Shown here in pieces: positions 1-10,849 of a DNA stretch of 64,000 nucleotides; positions within the stretch are counted from its first letter, which is position 1; every line of letters begins with the position of its first letter. The notes under the pieces are model-generated. The model was not told where the DNA came from. It worked only from the letters and a program-made list of their open reading frames with translations, and searched no databases. Source of the DNA: Porites lobata (taxonomy: Eukaryota; Cnidaria; Anthozoa; Scleractinia; Poritidae); the NCBI GenBank assembly GCA_942486035.1, contig CALNXK010000032.1, positions 403,501 to 467,500 of the forward strand, given 5' to 3'. The translations under genes and the position numbers were made by a program.

Positions 1-320
1 TACTGGAGGGTCGATGTGCAGCTTCAACTGGTAATTCTTCAATCTACCAACACTGAATATACCTGGAAACTTAGCTTTGAGGCTTTCCACAAAGGGGCAA
101 CCGACTGTGTTACAGCTCTCAGCAAGGGGGTTGGGTGCTGGACCCATGTGGAGAATTCCTGGTTCTGTTGCCGTTGAATTTCCAACCAGGCACCGCCCTT
201 GTTTGACCACAATAAAGTGTTTTAAGACCTTTGTCTCCTCCACAGCCAATTCTGACTTAAACAGACCCCACAACCTGAGGCGTTTGGCCGCCATAGGCAT
301 ACAATTTCTTGCTGTATAAT
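1..320 (-). pseudogene. Ty3/gypsy pol fragment (end of protease to start of RT)
   Basis: Read on the minus strand, this stretch gives a retropepsin-like tail followed by the linker that precedes a Ty3/gypsy reverse transcriptase. Seen: residues such as LLGNSTA-like GRCLVGNSTATEPGILH, then KFPGIFSVGRLKNYQLKL, the usual 'FP-x-F..G.L..Y..KL' lead-in to RT. The reading frame changes inside the fragment (a second frame carries KLYAYGGQTP), so it is broken. It runs off the left edge of the window, where RT would follow. The right boundary near 320 is where similarity to the family stops. Inference: decayed Ty3/gypsy insertion; no LTR is visible here. Confidence 0.55.
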
Positions 321-339
321 TGCAATTAAATCTTCAATC

Positions 340-1090
340 CTTGTTAGACGACAACTTGAGCTATTTTTTCACCCAACGGGAGGTCCTGAATAATATGCCC
401 ACTTGTAATAAAGTTGAGAAAGTGGCGTAATTGTCCTGGCCCCATATACATCCGTGTGTACTTTTCAGTCAGCAACATGCCTCCTCGGCCATGGAGAAGC
501 TGATGGTGTCTGGCAATGTTAAATCTATAGCGAGTGAGACTGGGGATCCATCTCTTGAGCATTTTAAGACTAACTTTGTTAGCCAAAATAGAGAGAATTT
601 GTTGTCGTGTGCCCCAGTGGCCTGCATTGTCATAGCACTCGGTGAGGGCCTTAGTGATGAGTCAGCATGAAATTCGGGGTCCATTGACAACTGACGTACC
701 ATTCCTCTTGATGACACTAACGCCTCCCACAGGCCATCTGTATATACTGGCACAATTTCTTCCAATTACAGTGTGAACAGCTTGGGGCACTTTCCTGGTG
801 TTATGTCCTTTCGTTGGTAAAATGCCACCTTTTATTTAGGTTAGATCTGATGGGACTAATATCTTTGCTAGATAAAAATTTATTCAGTTTTTCTCTACTG
901 CTGGTAGCGCCAGGTATGGTCTCATCACCAGAATCGTCCGAACTCTCCAGTGGTTTGTAGGTGCTACACTGTGTTTCTGGTGTGAAAAGATGGACAGGTG
1001 TTGAAGAGGGCATTTCGTTATTGGGGTCAACCTAATGCAAAAATAGTTTTGATCAGTAAAGACGGATGACGTGTCCTTCTGAAGTGCCAA
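340..1090 (-). pseudogene. Decayed host-like coding fragments, unidentified family
   Basis: Two minus-strand coding-looking blocks are seen. One (about 801-1090) is acidic and Ser/Thr-rich and contains HLFTPETQCSTYKPLESSDD. The other (about 344-780) contains HWGTRQQILSIL, HQLLHGRGG and FITSGHIIQDLPLGEK. The second block jumps frame near 665, so it cannot be translated in one piece. I recall similar 'HGRG..-..FITS.HIIQDLPFGEK' sequences as an uncharacterised multi-copy protein of cnidarians, but cannot check this. No function is proposed. It may be a host pseudogene or part of an unrecognised transposon. Confidence 0.4.
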
Positions 1091-1916
1091 CAGATGTTAT
1101 CATTCATTCATAAATGCATCTCTGTTTCTGACTGCTTTACAATCCAGGGCTTATTCCGGCTAACCAGCTGTTCTGGCCAAATTTTAAACTTTTTTCTTTT
1201 ACTGGACAATTCAGATCAATCGTCAACTAAAACAACAGTGATGGGAGATCGGTTGTGCAATAACTACTTTGGTACTGCAGTGCTAAAGAGCACAGAGAAG
1301 GCTGACGAAAGGTGTGAAACGTTGAGTGCGGAAAAACTGCTGACTCCATGAGGATATTAAAAAAATGCTCAGAAAGCCAAGGGAAGTCACTTGATTTGTT
1401 AACTTTTTGTTCTGAATGGTAAAATTTGAACTCAAAGTGGAGGGTGTTACCCACCTCAACCATGAATGCCTTCCATGATCTGCATAATCCTCTAGAGTGT
1501 ACTCAGCGCCAACCAATAATTGTTAATATGTTTCTACATGCCACGTTTTCTTTTGTTTGTTCTTCGGGGGGGATTAATTTGAGTACACCCTGTAACTAAG
1601 GGCCTGAAAAGCTGGGGTCAGATTTGATTCTAACAGATGAGGGCGGGGCTGATATTTCCCTAACAAATCACCATGATAATATCCACTTCTACACACCCGT
1701 ACTTATAAGCAAGCTGGTTTTTTGGGCACAAACAACTTACGTACTTTAGTCACACCTTTGACATTTTACATTTCTTGATACATTTCATTTCCTTTTACTG
1801 TGCCTACTTATTATTAGTAGATAGAGGATATATAATTTTTGGTGCACATCGGTGAGCAATCTTGGATCAAGATCACAACATGCACTGAAGCACATTTAAA
1901 AGGCAAGACTGGCAGA
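1091..1916. other. No identifiable gene; unique-looking AT-rich sequence
   Basis: Short open frames on both strands show no recognisable domain or splice logic. The part nearest 1917 may be the 3' untranslated region of the HECT-like minus-strand gene. Confidence 0.4.
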
Positions 1917-2652
1917 GTGTTAGGCTGATGTAAATTGCCATGCTTCTGGAGATTGCAGGGTGTTATCCAGCTGGACTCTGAAATCTTGAAACCCTGTGTA
2001 ACCACCAGAAGGGAGATCAATTATAGCTGAGCAGGTGTGAATATACACCAAGGGAAAGTTTCCAGCCTGTGGATGAAATATAACATTGATGTGCTGCACT
2101 ACTGGTAAAGAGCTTCCTGTAACATACCGCAGGAACGACTGCAACTCCTTTGGGGTTAGAACCCTGATGTACTGCCTTAGAAACTGGAGTACCTGCGATT
2201 GCGGCTTACTCAGCGACATCTCATTCACGCGTATCATCTTGAGAACCTTTGAGGTGGTGAGCCTCATTTTGTCGTAGAGATAATCTACTTCTGCTTTGCG
2301 GAAATTTCCCTGAATTTGTGGAACTTGCCTTCGAACATTCCAGCCCTAATATCATTTAGAGCAACAGAAGGCTTTGCAATTCCGTCTAAGTGACACTGAC
2401 CAAAATACCTCGTAGTGAGGAGGGGGTTGGGATTTGAAACACTCCATATGCCGAATTCCAGGAGGAATATGGACGTCCCCTCTCAAAAAACATAAGCAGT
2501 CGTCAATGTTTCAAGCGCACTCTTAAGCTGTAAGGAGTCGTATTCTGAGACGTGATCCAAAAGGCCACAAATGTAGTCATCTGCAGACAGGGCATCTTTA
2601 CCAGCAAGTAAGGCAGCCATAAAAACTTTACTGATGGTATTTGGAAAAATAC
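1917..2652 (-). pseudogene. HECT-type ubiquitin ligase-like 3' exon, broken
   Basis: A minus-strand coding stretch resembling the C-lobe of a HECT E3 ligase, of the divergent kind common in cnidarian gene families. It opens after a convincing splice acceptor (pyrimidine tract, then CAG at 2653-2655). The C-terminal part has a FLRYVTGS motif, then PLVYIHTCSAIIDLPSGGY, where the Cys of HTC sits at the catalytic position of the HECT family, and it stops at 1917. Two lesions are seen: an in-frame TGA at 2483-2485, and a one-base frame break near 2290-2300 where FREISAK should flow into AEVDYLYDK. With an intact acceptor but broken frame, it looks like a recently dead gene copy or one hit by sequence error. 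Confidence 0.55.
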
Positions 2653-2822
2653 CTGTGAATAGGAGGGAAAAAAGGAAGGAAGGAAGGATTGTGCCTTTCT
2701 GTGATCCCATTCCTTCAATGCAGACAAGTTTATTTCAAATTAAATATAGCTTACAAAGCTTGTGCCTACAATTAGCGAAGGCTATTTGAGACGGGTACAA
2801 GAGAAAAAAGAAAATTGTATAA

Positions 2823-2828
<6 letters not shown>

Positions 2829-2859
<31 letters not shown>
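2829..2859. repeat. (AT)n microsatellite
   Basis: About 15 uninterrupted AT dinucleotides, at the truncated 3' edge of LINE-A copy 1. Confidence 0.95.
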
Positions 2860-2861
<2 letters not shown>

Positions 2862-2944
2862 AAATGAACAATCCTAGAAGCAATCTAGTTTGTCGTGTGC
2901 TTTGTAGCCAGAGTGAGACAGGAAGGCAGACTGTACTTACCTGG

Positions 2945-3900
2945 GTGAAGTGGTCCGTGGTGTCGGTTACAATGTTGCCACATATGAGGCTGTTTTCTAA
3001 ATTGTTTGAAAAAATATCGATTAACGTAGCCGAGTTTCCGTAAACTCTTGTGGGCTTATCGACAGCTGGTAATAGTGAAAAGCTTTGAGTTAATTCTAGC
3101 AGTTCTTTAGAGTAAGAGCAAGATTCAAATTTAGGAAGGTCAATGTTAAAGTCTCCCATTACATAAATGTTTCTATTTCTCGAGGAATATAATTCTATTG
3201 ACGAGGAAAGATAATTAAGGAAATCATCAGCCTTGTCATGCTGTCTATAAACCACACCACAAATATTCTTTTTCTTATTTGCGTCTACAATCTCGATACA
3301 AAGAGCTTGGTAGGAAGAGTTTGAAGTACGTTCGAGAACATTATATTACAGTTGACTGCTAATAAACATTCCCACACCGCCTGTGGAAGAGGCGTTGTTA
3401 CATACTCAAAATAGTAGTTTGGTAAGCTCGGAAGATTTTCATTACAAGCGCCATCACGGATTCAAATTTCAGTTAGTCCTATAACACTAAACCTTACTTT
3501 TAATTCAGAAAGTACTTGCTGATGGAACTGTTCGAAATTTCTCTTAAGGCTTCTTATATTACTGTGAAGAATAGAGATAAAATTCCGATGATTTTGATTT
3601 ATTTTACTTTTAATAGTCTCAGCAAAGCTGTGAGGTGAGAAATATCGGGATCGCAATCTTGGTTCTAAAAAGTTGAAATCCGGGTCAATGTTGCATTAAA
3701 TGAATTCATGTTAAAGATATCGTAATCATAAAGACTATGCAGTGTCTCCAGGGTTTTCTTTGAATGTAAATTGTCACCTAAAAGGTTGTTAAATCTGCCA
3801 TGAACAGACAGAATATGTTTGCAATTATAATAAGGCAAATGTGTTAAGCTTTCCTTTAAATTGTTTTTTTTTTTACAGAAAGCCATCTCTTCTAGATTAA
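2945..3900 (-). pseudogene. LINE-A copy 1, ORF2 endonuclease part (decayed)
   Basis: Minus-strand remnants of an apurinic-type endonuclease domain of a non-LTR retrotransposon. In order from the 5' side: an N-terminal leader with DIFNMNSFNATLTR (3886-3665), SFAETIKSKINQNHR and HSNIRSLKRNFEQF (3656-3462), then VVYRQHDKADDFLNY, the metal-binding YVMGDFNIDL, and TDTTDHF (3255-2945). At least three stops or frame changes separate these blocks. Similarity ends at about 2945, right after the DHF motif, so all of the RT is missing. The same order and motifs recur at 45.6-49.1 kb, showing this is one repeat family. Confidence 0.75.
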
Positions 3901-3955
3901 ACTAGATTTATCAGAATAAAAAATAATATCAGGTACTTAGCTCGGCAAGATAATC

Positions 3956-4774
3956 TCACTCAAATTCCAGACTATTCGTTAGCCTGCTCAAGTCTTTAAC
4001 TGACTTCAGCTTGATCACTCTAGATTCATGCGTCTTGCGAAGAAGAATTTGGCCATTTTTCGCCCAACAATACTGAAATTGATGCGCTGTCTTAAATTTA
4101 TTTGCTTCTGATAAGAGGTGCTGTAATCTTGGTGTTAAGTGATCATAAATCTTGGCTTGCTCCAAAGAAGTTTCCGAACTGTACCCCAGAGTAGATGGAG
4201 AAATACTTTCCACTTCTCGTCGGTGGTTCATTACATTTTCCTTCGCCAATCTTCGAACGAATTTACAGATAATTGGTTTGGGCCCAGTATCACTTCTTGA
4301 TTGGACACGGTGAGCGATATCAATATCTTGAACAGTCAATTCACTTGCGCCGATGGCTTTAAAGATTTCAAGGAATAGTTTTGCAGTGTCATTCGCCGAT
4401 TCATGTTCATAGAGTTCGGGGAATCCAACAAGTTTTATATTATATTGGTAGCTGTAATTTTCCATGCTTTCTATTGCTTCACTGATGTTTTTGACTTTTT
4501 CATTAACAGCTTCAATCTTCTTAGCGATTCGCTCTAGTTCGGCCATTGCATTTGTTTTAAACAAAATCAATTCATCGTGCTTATCGCTAAGGAAGCTTAA
4601 GCTCTTCTCACCTTCACGACTCAGAGTAGCGTTTGCGGTTGTTGGTGGTTCACCCGCTAATTGTATGGAACTCTGTTGAAGCAAAAGTTTCATTTGCTCA
4701 ACCTCTTTGGATAAAGCTTGGATTTGATCCTTAAGCCTTAGATTTTCTTGTCTAAGCCTCTTTACTTCACTCAT
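3956..4774 (-). CDS. LINE-A copy 1 ORF1 protein (coiled coil plus RRM-like domain), intact 272 aa
   Basis: Non-LTR retrotransposon ORF1 protein, expected to bind the element's RNA and form the ribonucleoprotein. It starts with ATG and has no internal stop. Residues about 1-110 are heptad-rich (VKRLRQENLRLKDQIQALSK onward), consistent with a coiled-coil trimerisation segment. Residues about 110-250 look like the L1/CR1-type ORF1 RRM and C-terminal domain: ENYSYQYNIKLVGFPE, then DIDIAHRVQ, PIICKFVRR and QILLRKT. ORF2 follows about 70 bases downstream on the same strand but is broken. The ATG overlaps the stop of the ORF upstream (TAATG), an arrangement that would allow termination and re-start. 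The intactness is notable given the decayed ORF2. Confidence 0.75.
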   Translation of the reverse strand: MSEVKRLRQENLRLKDQIQALSKEVEQMKLLLQQSSIQLAGEPPTTANATLSREGEKSLSFLSDKHDELILFKTNAMAELERIAKKIEAVNEKVKNISEAIESMENYSYQYNIKLVGFPELYEHESANDTAKLFLEIFKAIGASELTVQDIDIAHRVQSRSDTGPKPIICKFVRRLAKENVMNHRREVESISPSTLGYSSETSLEQAKIYDHLTPRLQHLLSEANKFKTAHQFQYCWAKNGQILLRKTHESRVIKLKSVKDLSRLTNSLEFE

Positions 4775-5540
4775 TACATTGATATTACAGAACCTACTTC
4801 ATGCTGCCATCCGCCACGACGCTCCTCGACTTGCCTAGCCCTTCCAGAATTTCTACCTGCTGACGACATGCTGGGGGCGTGGTAAGACTGACTTTTTGAT
4901 GAAAATTGTAGGTGACTGTTTTCAATGGGTGGACAGTCAGTTAAGCCAGCCTCCATAGGACTATCGAACACAGGGATCAACAAATCTGCACTGTCGTCCT
5001 CTTTCAGCTCTTCATCTTCTACAACAGGATTTTCTTTCGCAAGAAGATATAGGTTAAACTGGTGGGTCTTGCACAGTTCACAGTATTTTTGGATAGTAAA
5101 ATCGTGCACCTCTCCAAGAGTATCAACAAGTTTGGACACTGGCTCTTGCTTGAAATTAGCCAGTTCGTAACTGATGTCTGAAGTGAATTCAACTTCTGGG
5201 AAAAAATGCTTGATTGCATATTTGATTACATCATCTCTGTTAAAGTCAACAGGCAGGTCTACCTTTCTTGTGCCACCTCCTTTGACCAAGGAAATCTTTT
5301 GTATTTGTTGTTGCGTGCATCATAACTCATCAAGCCTAGTTGAATTCTTCATGTTGTAGGTCTTTCAGCGGTCTTGCCAGAATTATCTTTAGTGCAAATG
5401 TGCTTGCATTTAGAGGCACCAGCTTTCTTTTGTAAGATCTCGAGTAACTTTCTCTTCCTCTCCTCTGTGTCTCTAACAGTGCTTTCAGCGTAAATGCATC
5501 ACCCAGTTTTAATCCCAGTTCTTTCAAGGACACTTCGCTG
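4774..5540 (-). pseudogene. Host-like ORF joined upstream of LINE-A ORF1
   Basis: Two minus-strand blocks in different frames. The 5' block (about 5540-5336) reads SLKELGLKLGDAFTLKALL and ends in a stop. The 3' block (about 5330-4774) reads IQKISLVKGGGTRKVDLP, then HFFPEVEFTSD and IQKYCELCKTHQFNLYLL, then an acidic and a Ser/Arg-rich tail, ending at 4774 in TAATG with the ORF1 start. The 3' block also has a TGA near its beginning. The GGGTR...FFP pattern resembles an N-terminal module I associate with uncharacterised cnidarian proteins, but I cannot name it. It may be a host exon captured next to the LINE, or the LINE's own 5' region. Confidence 0.4.
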
Positions 5541-6618
5541 CTGTATTGAACAGCAACATAGTCAAACTATAAAATCAGAAAAAAATGTATGTCATAATTT
5601 ATTCAGACGTGACTTTACGGAAACCAATCAAAACAGTTCATTTAAAGATTTACGTTAAAGTAAATTGATTAATTTAGAGAATATTGTTGTAAAAGTTAAT
5701 ATCAAGTTGACAATATCGCGAGTCAATTCGTCAAAACTTATAATTTTTCTAAGGGCAATGCTACCATGACCACTGAAGTGAACGTCAGCTGTCATTATGT
5801 TCTTGGTACTTTAAAATTCAACATACATGTAGACAGTGTACGGTCAGGGAAGGCTTTGTAGTGACTTGTCCAAATATTTCTTTTGAAGAATAAACAAAAC
5901 GGGAGTTTTTAGTTTAGCCTTGTATGCAACAGTGCATAAAATATTCTATTCCCTGGAATGTCACAATACAAAAGCAACAAAAATAATACATTCTTTTGAA
6001 AGAATAGACCTGAAAGGCTTATTCATTAGTACAACTATTAGTGTTCTTTCTTTCATCATTAAAAGGAAGAACAGAAAACTGTCACAAAAACTATTGTATT
6101 ACCTAATCAGCATCTTTTGGTTTAACAGTTTTTATACTTGAGGTCTAAAATATGTTATAGCGATTGCCATTTTGCTGTTTTTACATCTCATGTTACATTG
6201 TATTTATTACAGCATTTCTTGTTAACTGTAGCAATGTTCTGACAGCCACAGGTGTCTAAGAAGTGTAAGAAATAAATAAATAGCTGCAAAAGGGAATTTG
6301 TGGTCCATTACTGTCTTAAATTTCTTGGTAGGAAATGTGTTATTCTATAGTCTCTCACAGTTACTCAATTTTGACTATTAGAATCAAATAAAATCGCCGA
6401 TAAAAATAGTGATGACATTGTTACTATTACCCCTTGCAGCCAACTTTCGATATCTTGGATTGATTGTTTGACTTACTACTTCTTTTACACTATTGCTACA
6501 TTTAGAAGGGAAGTCTGTCCTTTCCTGGCATCTTCCCAAGTTAACCCCGAAGAAAGGCAAGAACAAGTCTATCATCCCTGGAGGCAATTTTGTTACTCGA
6601 GGGCATGCAATTAGTGAC
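5541..6618. other. No identifiable gene
   Basis: AT-rich, with only short chance open frames and no clear repeat boundaries. Confidence 0.5.
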
Positions 6619-6863
6619 CTGGGCCAGGTTGTTCAAAGCGGGGTTAAGTTATCCCAGGGTTAATGCAAAATTTTTTATTTCAGATATGAAAGCTTGAGAA
6701 GCAATTTCAGTTTTATTCTTTTCCCTGCAATTTGATGATTGGAGGCTCTAAAAAGAAGAGAGAAAATTACCCAGGAAAATGCTTTTGAACAAAAGAAACA
6801 GAAACCTGGGTTAAAATTTAACCCTGGGTTAGCGCTAATCAGCCTTCAAACAACTGGGCCCTG
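6619..6863. mobile_element. Short inverted-repeat element (MITE family M1, copy 1)
   Basis: The ends are imperfect inverted repeats: CTGGGCCAGGTTGTTCAAAG on the left and the complement of CAGGGCCCAGTTGTTTGAAG on the right, with inner complementary blocks around CCAGGGTTAA / TTAACCCTGG. The middle (CAGTTTTATTCTTTT, ATGCTTTTGAACAAAAGAA) recurs at 35.09-35.28 kb. No clear target duplication is seen. Non-autonomous. Confidence 0.65.
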
Positions 6864-6967
6864 AATAATAAACTCACCTTTTCAACTCTAAACTTTTCCA
6901 CTATTTCACTATTGACACCACGCTGAGTTAAAAACTCACATACCTGATAAAATTCAAAACACACAAA

Positions 6968-7016
6968 AAAAGGAAATGTATAATAATTATTATATAATTA
7001 TTATATTTCCTTTTTG
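6968..7016. repeat. AT-rich perfect-type hairpin
   Basis: AAAGGAAAT and ATTTCCTTT flank a nearly all-AT palindrome (TATAATAATTAT and its complement). Confidence 0.7.
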
Positions 7017-7182
7017 AATATAATAATTATATAATAAGTATTATAAATGGTTGTATACAGCAAGCAGGGATTGAAACAGTTTCCCGCCTTGTGCCTGTCA
7101 AGTTGTGAAGTCAAACCTATTTTTGCTCAGTAACCACCTATTTTGGACCGAACAAATATCTAGTATTGGAATATTTATTTAT

Positions 7183-7339
7183 TCATGGTTGCCACAACCA
7201 GATGTGTCTGAAATTCCCTGATGTTTCCTTAACTTTTTCCTGACAAATGTAAAATTTCCCTGACCAAATGAATTCTTAATTTCACATATCAGACCCTATG
7301 ACGGAGTCAACCCTTCCTGCCTGACCTGTGGCAACCATG
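7183..7339. mobile_element. Small inverted-repeat element
   Basis: Terminal ATGGTTGCCACA (from about 7183) and its complement TGTGGCAACCAT (ending about 7339) bound a 157-bp non-coding insert holding repeated 'TTCCCTGA' words. No convincing target duplication. Could also be a fragment of a longer repeat. Confidence 0.4.
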
Positions 7340-7920
7340 TTATTTTTTGATAAGTTGTAACCGTGTGTAAATGAAGATGGTGATGTTGATGATAATGATT
7401 ATCTTTACAAAAGCCTCCACCCCCTAATGCTTGATGTTGAGATATCAAACAAGTATATTCACCAACCTCTTATTGTACAAATGCCTCACAGCTGTTTTTT
7501 GGCGACTGGTTTTGCCATTGAGACTTGAGAATAAAATGATGTATAGAGTGTTTTTGCTGATGTGGGCAGCAGCTATGCAAATTTATTGGAACAAAGGGAA
7601 GTGTTTACAAGAGGAAAGGGGTTCAATCCCCACAGTTTCATTGTTTTGGGACACCAATATGGCTGCCATGATGTCATTTGAAAATGCTCTATTAACCTTC
7701 ATGCAATACTTTTTGGGCTTCCTATGTGTTAATTGTTTAAGTTATCTTTTGAAACTGTCCGATGAAAATTACTTAAATCCAACTTCTTATGAAGTGATTT
7801 TCTTCAGCCACCATACTTCCATACTCTACCAAAAAGCTTAGCTTATCTTAACTTACTCTGCCAGCCTATTAACCCTGTGCTGTTCAGCCACAGATAGCCA
7901 ATCCATGGTCATAACCCACA

Positions 7921-7976
7921 AAATAATAACAACAACAATAATAATAATAGTAGTAGTAGTAGTAGTAGTAGTAGTA
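7921..7976. repeat. Compound (AAT)n / (AGT)n microsatellite
   Basis: AAC/AAT triplets run into about nine AGT triplets, a few bases before the 8000-9708 element. Confidence 0.9.
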
Positions 7977-7999
7977 CAAATGCCATGATTGATGAAATT

Positions 8000-9708
8000 G
8001 TGACCCTCCACAGGATTTTAATGCTAAAGGTGAAAGCATGCGCACGACACGCTTTCACTTTAAAGCAAAGGAATTTATTTTAACACGCTTTAGCACACTT
8101 GCAATCTTGCCTCATTAGCAATTTCTTTTGTTTCAGAGGACACACTTGAGACAATTAAGCGTGAGCAAGTCGAATAAGAGGGCATGTTAAAGTTTTCAAA
8201 CAAAAGCTCCTTGCAAAAAAGCACAACACGCTTTCAGTGTGTGCAAAAGCATGCAAGGCGTGTTATCTATAAGCTAAATGAATTTCCTCACAAAAAGGAA
8301 CCGTAAATGATTATGAAGGGCACCCTTTTTTGGTAACTATCGAGAAAGAAAAGTTTGTCGCTTGAAAAGTATAAACAGTGAACGGTGGGACCTACTGGAT
8401 TTATGGGTAGAACTTTATTAGCATTGCAAAATCAAAGTTCTTTCCAGAAATGTTTACTGACGAAGCTGTGCAAAGGTTATCTTAACTTTCCTAAATTTAA
8501 AACACATTTGCAATTTTCTCAGAAACAGTAATCTTTTGGACTTAAGTCACTTTCTCGCCGATCGCAGCAATCGCGGCGATCAAATAGAAATCATCAAGAA
8601 TCAGTACGGCTGAATTTTTCCTGAAATTTACCGAGAACATAGGACTGCCGGCCATTTAGTGTTTTGAAAACCTTGACCGGCAGTCGAGCTGAAAAAAGTT
8701 TTAAGTGTCACAAAACACGGTTTCGTCTTCTGAGCCCAGTGTAAACCAAACACTAGACTTGAGATCTGTAAAGCATTTCAGGATCACTTGACTTTTCTAA
8801 ATCGACATATGATAGTTTAGATTAGCTGGAATCTTTCGATTTTGTGAAATTTATTGAGAATATAGGACTGCCGGCCATTTAGTGTTTTGAAAACCTTGAC
8901 CGGCTACCGGCCGTATAGCCACTAAAATTAAACTTCAGAAAATCGTAAAGAATTTATTAGATAAGCTTCGAACTGATTGTACATGCATGGAACGGTCATC
9001 TAGAAATGTTAAGACTTCTTCAACCTATAGAAGATTCTAGGCAGTTTTTGTTTCTCCGATTTAATTACCTTCGTTCGTCTCAGCATGGCTTAAAGAAATA
9101 ATAGTAAACTAATTTATTCACCTTCATTTCTCTGTACATTACTGCTAATAAAGATTCCTGAGGCATAACTATAATTTTTAGGCGACATAACTTCGGTGTC
9201 TCGCATGCGATAGCAGGTCTCTTTGCGATTCTGGTCAACAGCCGACAGCCGGAGGAATTGGTTTACACTGATCTCGCGTTAATTCCAGGCTACAGACGAC
9301 CATTAAGTAGTGATTTTCAAATGGCTACGGTTACTATCAAATTCCAAAACAGTCTCAATTGGTATATTTGATTCACTTCGACCAGTTATCGATGCTGATT
9401 AAATCCGCTGACAACCCAAGCCATTTTTATCATCTTAGCAGCTTTAGTAATCAAGCGTGTTCAGAGTGTCTTACCCAAATTGCACGCTAAGCGTGCTGTA
9501 ATTCGCACACTTACCGTGAAATATGGCATGCTACATAAAAACAAAAGGTCTAGCGTGTTAAATTTACCAAAACAAAGGCAAGTGTGTCCTTCTTTGTTTT
9601 TTCAATTTAATATGCGCATATCCGTGATCTACGGCACACTAAGAGTGTCGTGCAAGCGTGTCGTGAGCGTGCTTTCACCTTTAGCATCAAATTCCTGTGG
9701 AGGGTCAC
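8000..9708. mobile_element. 1.7-kb non-autonomous DNA transposon, TIR GTGACCCTCCACAGGA, TSD AATT
   Basis: The ends are inverted: GTGACCCTCCACAGGA at 8000 and its complement ending at 9708, continuing with GCTAAAGGTGAAAGCA on both sides. AATT flanks both ends (7996-7999 and 9709-9712), a likely 4-bp target duplication. Both subterminal regions are full of ACACGCTT/AGCGTGT words in both orientations, as expected of transposase-binding repeats. The middle holds a ~70-bp direct duplication (about 8615-8690 and 8842-8915, with ACTGCCGGCCATTTAGTG). No transposase domain is seen. I cannot assign it to a superfamily. Confidence 0.75.
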
Positions 9709-10849
9709 AATTATTGACCTGGATAGTATTCTTATGAAAACACCGAATTCAGTCTGTTTAAGATCAAGCCAATATATTTATCAGCCAGCTATAATATTTA
9801 TCACCCAGTTTGCAGAGTATGGCAGAACTTGACAAGATCTCGCACGTGCAGAGCTAGACCCAGCCATGTTCACTGCATGCAATATGATCTGTTGGACTGA
9901 AAGTCATGCATGCATGCTGTTCAAAAAGTACAACTTCCTCAACGGTGAACCAAAGCAACCTTATAAAAAGGTGTAGTCAAGACTTTTTTTGTAAGCTCAT
10001 GTCGTGGGGCTGAAAAGAGCCAGTTTTTATGCGTGAAATGACCATTACGAAGAACTTTTCAGCACACTGTTGAAAGTTAGTAAAATAACTTACAGTTGAG
10101 TTTTTACTTTTCAGTGACAACCAAAGAACTGACAAGCTACTTCATTGTGTTCATCAATTAACGCTGAAAATGTGGGTCATCTTACTAAATAACGTCTCTA
10201 AAAATATGTTATGGAAAAGAATAGCCTATATAAGCCTTTTGTTTTTTAAGTTTTCCGGGGGGATGCCCCCACTTCCATATAGATTTAAACCTTTGGCTCT
10301 AAAACTCACAGAGACTTGTCGAGCTATGTCACGGTCAAATCTGTTGTTCTCAATCATTGTAGGTGCAAGTTTCGATGAGGCAGTGCTGCCACGTGCAATA
10401 CTACGAATCAGGCGTGCACATGAACATTTCAACAAAAGGCTTGCCCGTTCACTTGTCAAGCTTCATGTTCCTTCTGTAGGTACCGAGGCTCAGATTGCGT
10501 ATAACAAAAGAGACAATACAACCAAACAGTAAAGCCCCCAGGAGAACTCTATCGTTTGGTTCCTTTGTTTCTTTTGGGATGACGGTACCTGCAGAAAGAC
10601 CTAAACATTGGCAAACTGATGTTTTACGAATACCAGAACAACACATTCTGAGCTTTCTCAGCATTCGAGACTGATCACTTTTCCTAGAAAATTGCTTCAA
10701 AATACTTAAGTCGCTCGCTAGGGTATGCACCAAATTAATTAAGAGACCAAATATAAGGAAACGTTACCTCTTCTACCCCTCCACCTTGAGCACCTGCCAT
10801 GTTGAATGGTGAGCTGCATGCACATGTTCAAATTCCGGTATCGTAATAT
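9709..10849. other. No identifiable gene
   Basis: Several overlapping open frames (10170-10733, both strands) have no recognisable domains. Their overlap on opposite strands argues against coding. Confidence 0.45.

Noticed and set aside
7431..7841. 136-codon plus-strand open frame
   Set aside because: Part of it (GGGACACCAATATGGCTGCC region near 7650) looks like a dispersed non-coding repeat known from many animal genomes; no protein family is recognised.
10170..10532. 120-codon plus-strand open frame
   Set aside because: A similar-length frame runs opposite to it and neither shows domains or splice signals.
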